Source: Actinoallomurus sp963850195 (GTDB taxonomy: Bacteria > Actinomycetota > Actinomycetes > Streptosporangiales > Streptosporangiaceae). Taken from it: a stretch of 64,000 nt of DNA. This document shows positions 59,575 to 64,000 of the stretch, in pieces (the first letter of the stretch is position 1; every line of letters starts with the position of its first letter). The notes under the pieces were generated by a model. That model made no database searches. It was not told the DNA's origin and worked only from the letters and a program-made list of their open reading frames with translations. The position numbers and the translations under genes are program-made. The stretch covers positions 310,001-374,000 of the forward strand of contig CAWKKD010000004.1 in NCBI GenBank assembly GCA_963850195.1. The letters run 5' to 3'.

Positions 59575-60433
59575 CGGTCGCTCCGATCAGCCGGTCGATC
59601 ACCGGCAGCGCCTCCTCGGCCACGACCGGCATCGGGCCGTCCCACAACCCGTGGTCGCGGCCCAGCCGGTACGCGACGCTCGTGACCTGCGGCGGCCGCA
59701 GCCCCAGCGCCTCGACCTCCTCGACCTGGGCCAGGACCTCACGCGGCGGCCCGTTCAGGACCACGCGGCCACGGTCGAGCACCACCACCCGGTCGGCGTG
59801 CGCGGCCATCATCTCGACCTCGTGCTCGACGATGACGACCGTCAGGTTCTGCTCGCGGTTCAACCGCGCCGCGATCTCGAACACCTCCCGTTTTCCCTGC
59901 GGGTCCAGGTTCGAGGTCGGCTCATCCATGATCAGCAACCGCGGCTTCATCGCCAGGACCGCCGCGATCGCCAGACGCTGCTGCTGGCCTCCGGAGAGTT
60001 CCAGCGGGGACCGTTCCTCGAGCCCCTCCAGGCCGACCAGCGCGAGGGTGTCCTTGACGATCGGCACCATTTCCTCGTGCGGGACGCCCGCGCTCTCCAA
60101 CCCCAGCGCGACCTCCTCCGCGACGGTCATCTGACTCATCTGGAACTCGGGGTTGTCGAAGACGACGCCGATGAGCTTGGCCATCTCACGTACCGGATAG
60201 TCCGCGACGTCGTGACCCGCGACCTCGACGGTCCCGGACATCTCACCGGTCAGCATGTGCGGGACCACCCCGTTCATGCTCAGCGCCAGCGTCGTCTTGC
60301 CGGCGTCGTTGAGACCGAGCACCGCGACGTACTCACCCGGCAGCACCTCCAGCGACACGTCCCGCAGCGCGGGCGTCCGGCTGCCGGTGTAGATGAACGT
60401 GAGGTTCTTGATGGACACCAGTGGTTCGGGCAT
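59567..60433 (-). CDS. ECF transporter ATPase, degenerate Walker A and Q-loop
   Basis: A 288-residue ABC ATPase of the same ECF module. The P-loop reads GLNDAGKTT (residues 40-48), with Asp43 in place of the conserved Gly. The Q-loop residue is Asp93 in VVFDNPEF instead of Gln. The signature LSGGQ (146-150), Walker B LLIMDEP and the switch His (VEHEVEMM) are intact. These defects are the mirror image of those in the partner ATPase. It lies eight bases after the S-component gene. Confidence 0.9.
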   Translation of the reverse strand: MPEPLVSIKNLTFIYTGSRTPALRDVSLEVLPGEYVAVLGLNDAGKTTLALSMNGVVPHMLTGEMSGTVEVAGHDVADYPVREMAKLIGVVFDNPEFQMSQMTVAEEVALGLESAGVPHEEMVPIVKDTLALVGLEGLEERSPLELSGGQQQRLAIAAVLAMKPRLLIMDEPTSNLDPQGKREVFEIAARLNREQNLTVVIVEHEVEMMAAHADRVVVLDRGRVVLNGPPREVLAQVEEVEALGLRPPQVTSVAYRLGRDHGLWDGPMPVVAEEALPVIDRLIGATDA

Positions 60434-60441
60434 CGGGCGGC

Positions 60442-61152
60442 TCAGTTCTTGACCGCGAAGAAAAGAAGGATCATGGCCAGGCTCACGACCAGCACACCCA
60501 CGATGTACAGGACCCGGCGCATCCCACCGGTCTGCACGACGTCGAGCTTGGCCGTCCACGCCTCCGGCAGCGCGTGGATGATCTCAATCGCGATGAAACC
60601 ACCGATGATCTTGTCGGCGAGGGTGGTCAGGATGTTCGAGGAGAACACCGACACGTACAGCTTCTGGCCCATCGCCACGAAACTGGCCGTCAGCGCGTCC
60701 GCGACGTTCCCCGTCGCGCCACCGAACAACGTCACGTAGATCGGCACCGACACGAGCGTGCACCCGAGCGCGACGACGATGTTGAGCGCGAAGAACCTCG
60801 GGAACGTACGGCCCAGCCCTAACCGCCGGACCCCGTACCCCCACAGCAGCGCGCCCGCCACGTTCACCAGCGCGAACGGGATCGACACCGGACCGATGAT
60901 CAGCGCCTGGCCGCAGTTCCCGATGACACCGACCAGCGCGCCCCACCACGGCCCGAGGACGATGGCCGAGATCGCCGTCCCGATCATGTCGAGATAGATG
61001 GGCAGCCGCAGCGCGTTCGCGATGTAACCGCCGACGATGTTGAGGGCGGCACACGTCGGAACGAGCGCCACGATGAGCGTGCTGGGCAGATCGCCGTTGG
61101 AAGACCGGCGCCGCCGCGCCAGCGTGGGGCCATCGAGAGACTGGGTTGACAT
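60442..61152 (-). CDS. ECF transporter S component, substrate unknown
   Basis: A 236-residue membrane protein with about six helices. It resembles S components, with the NALRLPIYLDMIGTAISAIV and PWWGALVGVIGN segments, which bind the substrate of the importer. It is the first gene of the four-gene ECF operon. I looked at the 5' region for a TPP, cobalamin or preQ1 riboswitch and recognised none, so the vitamin or other substrate cannot be named. The glmS gene lies just upstream on the same strand, but no functional link is evident. Confidence 0.82.
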   Translation of the reverse strand: MSTQSLDGPTLARRRRSSNGDLPSTLIVALVPTCAALNIVGGYIANALRLPIYLDMIGTAISAIVLGPWWGALVGVIGNCGQALIIGPVSIPFALVNVAGALLWGYGVRRLGLGRTFPRFFALNIVVALGCTLVSVPIYVTLFGGATGNVADALTASFVAMGQKLYVSVFSSNILTTLADKIIGGFIAIEIIHALPEAWTAKLDVVQTGGMRRVLYIVGVLVVSLAMILLFFAVKN

Positions 61153-61254
61153 GGTGCGCGTGCTCCTCTCGTGGTCGCAAGACCAACGAGGTTGAGGACA
61201 GGGAGTTCAAGCCGGGTGAAACACGACGGCCAGAACTCTCGCGCCCAAGGATCG

Positions 61255-61270
61255 GAACGCGCTCGCGTTC
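61255..61270 (-). terminator. Hairpin between glmS and ECF operon
   Basis: GAACGCG-CT-CGCGTTC (7-bp perfect stem) lies in the 173-base gap after the glmS stop. It may end the glmS transcript or belong to the ECF operon's 5' leader. No T-run is seen. Confidence 0.4.
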
Positions 61271-61325
61271 GGACCTACACGCCCTGCCCCTACGCACCTG
61301 CCTGCGGTTACGTGACCCCCGGCGG

Positions 61326-63128
61326 TCATTCCACGGTGACGCTCTTGGCCAGGTTCCGAGGCTTGTCGACGTCGTGACCCAGCGTCACGGCCGTGTGGTA
61401 GGCCAGCAGCTGCAGCGGAATCGACAGCAGGATCGGATCGAGTTCCGGCTCGTTCTTGGGCACGACGATCGCGTCGTCACCCCGCTCGTGGTGACCGACC
61501 GTGAGGATCCGGCCGTGCCGAGCGCGGATCTCACCGAGCGTCGCGAGGTTCTTCTCCAGCAGCTCATCGTCGGGCACGATCGCGACCGCCGGCAGCTCCG
61601 GGCCGATCAGCGCCAGCGGACCGTGCTTGAGCTCACTCGCCGGGTACGCCTCCGCGTGCACGTAGGAGACCTCCTTGAGCTTCTGCGCGCCCTCACGCGC
61701 GGCCGGCCAGCCGCGTACCCGCCCGATGAACAGCATGCTGCGGTACTTCGAGAAGTCCCTGGCGATATCGGCGATCCGGTCCTCCTGATCCAGGATCTGC
61801 CCGATCTGAGCGGGAAGCGCCCGCAGCCCATCGGCGATCCGGCGGCCGTCCGCGGGGGAGAGGTCATGGATCCGGCCCAGGTGCAGCGCCAGCAGCGCGA
61901 ACACCACGGCCGTCGACGTGAACGCCTTCGTCGACGCCACGGCGATCTCCGGCCCGGCGTGCAGGTAGACACCACCGTCGCACTCACGGGCGATCGCGCT
62001 GCCCACGGCGTTGACCACACCGAGCACCCGGCCGCCCTTACGCCGCAGTTCCTGCACCGCGGCGAGCGTGTCGTACGTCTCGCCGGACTGGCTGACGGCG
62101 ACATACAGCGTGTCCGCCTCGACGACCGGGTTCCGGTAACGGAACTCCGAGGCCGGCTCGGCGCTCGCCGGGATCCGCGCCAGCTCCTCGACGAGCTGCG
62201 CGCCGACCTGACCCGCGTAGTACGCCGAGCCGCAGCCGAGGATCTTCACGCGGCGGATCTCCCGCGCCTCCCGCGGATCCAGGTTGAGCCCGCCGAGATG
62301 CGCCGTGTTGAAGCGGGCGTCGAGCCGGCCGCGCAGCGTGCGCTCGACCGCCGTCGGCTGCTCGTGGATCTCCTTACGCATGAAATGCGTGTAGCCCTCG
62401 GCGTCGAACGTGACCTCGTCCGCGTCGACGATCGACGGCTCCTTGCGCGTGGCCCTCGCGTCGAGCGTCGAGGTGCGGAACCCGTCGGCGCGGACCGTGG
62501 CCAGCTCACCGTCGTCCAGATGCACCACCTGGCGGGTGTAGCGGACGAGCGCGACCACGTCGGAGGCCGCGAACATCTCCTTCTCCCCGATACCGAGCAC
62601 GACCGGGCTGCCGTTGCGCGCGACGACGATCTGCCCCGGGTGGCGCGTGTCCACGACGGCGATCCCGTACGTGCCGACGACCTGCGACAACGCCTCCCGT
62701 ACGGCATCCTCGAGCGCCTCGGCGTCCGACCGTGCGATCAGGTGCGGCAGGACCTCACTGTCGGTCTCCGAGGCGAACACGACACCGTCGGCCTCCAGCT
62801 TCACGCGCAGCTCGTCGGCGTTCTCGATGATGCCGTTGTGCACGACCGCGACCGTCCCGGCCACGTGCGGGTGCGCGTTGGCGTCACTGGGCTCACCGTG
62901 CGTCGCCCACCGCGTGTGGCCGATCCCCGGCCCGCCCTTGAACCGGCTGGTCAGCGCGGCCGTCAGGTCACCCACCCGCCCGTTGACCTTCCGGGTCCGC
63001 AGATCACCGGAACGGCCGACCACGGCGATGCCCGCCGAGTCATACCCCCGGTACTCGAGCCGTGCCAGGCCCTCGGTCAGGACCGGGACCGCATCCCTGG
63101 AGCCGACATAAGCCACGATTCCGCACAT
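61326..63128 (-). CDS. glmS: Glutamine--fructose-6-phosphate aminotransferase
   Basis: A 600-residue enzyme making glucosamine 6-phosphate from fructose 6-phosphate and glutamine, the entry to peptidoglycan amino sugars. The N-terminal class II glutaminase starts with the catalytic Cys2 (MCGIVAYVG) and has RLEYRGYDSAG and HTRWATHG. Two SIS domains follow (AVSQSGETYDT), and the C-terminus ends DKPRNLAKSVTVE, as in all GlmS. A small conserved gene lies ten bases upstream and is probably co-transcribed. Its reaction opposes the nagB/nagA pathway at 20.7-22.7 kb. Confidence 0.97.
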   Translation of the reverse strand: MCGIVAYVGSRDAVPVLTEGLARLEYRGYDSAGIAVVGRSGDLRTRKVNGRVGDLTAALTSRFKGGPGIGHTRWATHGEPSDANAHPHVAGTVAVVHNGIIENADELRVKLEADGVVFASETDSEVLPHLIARSDAEALEDAVREALSQVVGTYGIAVVDTRHPGQIVVARNGSPVVLGIGEKEMFAASDVVALVRYTRQVVHLDDGELATVRADGFRTSTLDARATRKEPSIVDADEVTFDAEGYTHFMRKEIHEQPTAVERTLRGRLDARFNTAHLGGLNLDPREAREIRRVKILGCGSAYYAGQVGAQLVEELARIPASAEPASEFRYRNPVVEADTLYVAVSQSGETYDTLAAVQELRRKGGRVLGVVNAVGSAIARECDGGVYLHAGPEIAVASTKAFTSTAVVFALLALHLGRIHDLSPADGRRIADGLRALPAQIGQILDQEDRIADIARDFSKYRSMLFIGRVRGWPAAREGAQKLKEVSYVHAEAYPASELKHGPLALIGPELPAVAIVPDDELLEKNLATLGEIRARHGRILTVGHHERGDDAIVVPKNEPELDPILLSIPLQLLAYHTAVTLGHDVDKPRNLAKSVTVE

Positions 63129-63138
63129 AGGTGCCCCC

Positions 63139-63408
63139 TCATCCGTAGACGACGCGCCGCAACTGGCGCAGTGAAAGCTCAGGCGGCGCCACCCGCCGCA
63201 ACGGCAGCTCGGCCGCGATGCGTTCGAAGATCCGGTCGTTCGTCAGCCCCCGCGCCTTGAGCTCACCGTGCCGCCGCCGTACGAAGTCCTCGGTGGACTC
63301 GGCGAAGAACGTGAGCACATCGGCGATCACCCGCGCCGCCTCACCCGGGCTGAGCGGGCTGGTGCGGTTCAGGTGAGCAACGAGATCGTCGTACGGCTGA
63401 CTGGCCAT
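63139..63408 (-). CDS. Small conserved hypothetical protein upstream of glmS
   Basis: An 89-residue acidic/basic helical protein. LSPGEAARVIADVLTFFAES and the ending LPLRRVAPPELSLRQLRRVVYG have the look of a conserved family, but I cannot name it. No membrane segment is present. ATG 63408 is chosen over an upstream GTG. It precedes glmS by ten bases, so it may affect GlmS or share its regulation. It is divergent from the MFS gene, with an 18-bp palindrome between. Confidence 0.65.
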   Translation of the reverse strand: MASQPYDDLVAHLNRTSPLSPGEAARVIADVLTFFAESTEDFVRRRHGELKARGLTNDRIFERIAAELPLRRVAPPELSLRQLRRVVYG

Positions 63409-63451
63409 GAACACCAATCCTGCCAACCTCTCGACCTCTTAGGCCACAAAC

Positions 63452-63469
63452 CTGCCCGATATCGGGCAG
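63452..63469. promoter_or_regulatory. 18-bp perfect palindrome before the MFS gene
   Basis: CTGCCCGATATCGGGCAG lies in the gap between the divergent small gene/glmS operon and the MFS gene at 63519. A second GATATCG follows it. It is likely an operator for a regulator encoded beyond the window. Confidence 0.55.
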
Positions 63470-63518
63470 ATATCGTTGGGTCTTCCGCCGGATACCCCTG
63501 AACGGGGAGCCTGACCGA

Positions 63519-64000
63519 GTGCTCCCTCCCGCGTACCGGCCGCTCCTGGCCCACAGACGGTTCCGGCGGCTGCTGCCCGCCGTGGCCGCATCCGACCTCG
63601 GCGACGGAATGAGCGTCGTCGCCGTCGCATGGCTGGCCATCGTGATCGCTCCCGCCGGCCAATCCGGGCTCTGGCTGGGCGCCGCCGTCGCCGCCTACTC
63701 GCTGCCCGGCGCCGCCGGAGCCCTGGTCTTCGGCCGCTGGCTGCGCCGGCTCCGCGCGCGGCAGGTACTGATGGCGAACAGCTCGCTGCGCGCCATCCTC
63801 CTCGGCTGCGTACCCGTGGCCTGGGCCGCAGGGGAGTTGCACCCGATCCTCTACGTCGCCCTGCTCGCCGGCTCGTCGATGCTGCACGCCTGGGGCGGCG
63901 CGGGAAAGTACACGCTGCTCGCCGAAATGCTGCCGCCCGGCCAACGCCTGGCCGCGAACGCGCTGGTCAGCTCGAGCTCCTCGGCGTCCGTCATCATCGG
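63519..64000 (+). CDS. MFS transporter (3' end outside window)
   Basis: The first 160 residues of a major facilitator protein: RRFRRLLPAVAASDLGDGMS as helix 1, FGRWLRRLRARQVLMANSSL as the helix 2-3 loop, then two to three more helices. The pattern resembles drug-efflux-like MFS proteins (Enterobactin_exporter/MFS_3 type). The GTG at 63519 has GGGGAG nine bases upstream. The rest lies beyond the window. Confidence 0.85.
   Translation, partial: MLPPAYRPLLAHRRFRRLLPAVAASDLGDGMSVVAVAWLAIVIAPAGQSGLWLGAAVAAYSLPGAAGALVFGRWLRRLRARQVLMANSSLRAILLGCVPVAWAAGELHPILYVALLAGSSMLHAWGGAGKYTLLAEMLPPGQRLAANALVSSSSSASVII

Noticed and set aside
61153..61325. Riboswitch before the ECF operon
   Set aside because: No TPP, cobalamin, preQ1 or FMN consensus boxes are recognisable; only a simple 7-bp hairpin is seen.
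61146..63260. Long plus-strand frame (about 700 codons) opposite glmS
   Set aside because: It is antisense to an unmistakable GlmS and its composition is typical of shadow frames.

Overview
The window is GC-rich throughout, with dense genes on both strands, many GTG starts, and AGGAGG-type ribosome binding sites. It carries families typical of Actinomycetia: a mycothiol-type DinB/TIGR03086 protein, an F420-type nitroreductase, an FBP-domain protein, MmyB-type XRE regulators and an SCP2/crotonase/acyl-CoA ligase cluster. I infer a soil actinobacterium, possibly of the Streptosporangiales/Thermomonosporaceae type. The genus cannot be fixed from the sequence. I saw no rRNA, tRNA or CRISPR array. 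The region looks like an accessory chromosomal arm: many small regulator-enzyme pairs, several antibiotic-resistance families and many broken genes.

Layout. 1-12 kb: esterases, a cupin, a rifampicin-monooxygenase-like gene (rox) with a 19-bp palindrome that looks like a rifamycin-associated element, an XRE/SDR pair, an ADP-ribosylglycohydrolase, an ABC-F protein with a structured leader, and a secreted serine hydrolase. 12.0-14.3 kb: a decayed Tn3-family element bounded by 51-bp perfect inverted repeats. It holds a resolvase gene, a 50-bp perfect palindrome, a dienelactone-hydrolase-like cargo gene and a transposase scrap. 14.3-18.1 kb: a two-component system divergent from an ABC exporter. 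18.1-23 kb: LacI/MFS and nagB/nagA amino-sugar genes, with nagB frameshifted. 23-27 kb: an RraA-like protein, a kinase-like protein translationally coupled to a TetM/OtrA-type ribosomal protection protein, and its leader ORF and promoter. 27-42 kb: an FtsL-like protein, a tyrosine recombinase, TetR/XRE/LysR regulators, a gutted FAD monooxygenase, a bacterial PARG, a threonine aldolase, a gutted HelD/HelR-type helicase, methyltransferases and VOC proteins. 42-46 kb: a four-gene operon of R2lox, SCP2-like protein, crotonase and acyl-CoA ligase. 46-57 kb: a secreted cyanophycinase, a second ADP-ribosylglycohydrolase, a PadR-membrane protein pair, a TetX-like monooxygenase with its TetR, and an S9 peptidase. 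57-64 kb: a complete ECF transporter, glmS with a small partner gene, and the start of an MFS gene.

Two points stand out. The R2lox protein at 45063-46025 keeps the metal ligands and both residues of the known Tyr-Val cross-link, and it lies in one operon with acyl-CoA chemistry, which is a lead on the unknown role of R2lox. The ECF transporter has two ATPases with complementary defects, so their heterodimer should have one canonical and one degenerate ATP site. Resistance-type genes are also unusually dense (rox, ABC-F, ribosomal protection protein, TetX-like, dead HelR-like).

Decay is common. The FAD monooxygenase, the helicase, an MFS gene, the Tn3 transposase, an ArsR gene, a LamG protein and a quinone reductase are broken by deletion or frameshift. 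Deletions cannot be explained by sequencing error. The single-base shifts in nagB and the neighbouring membrane-protein gene could be.
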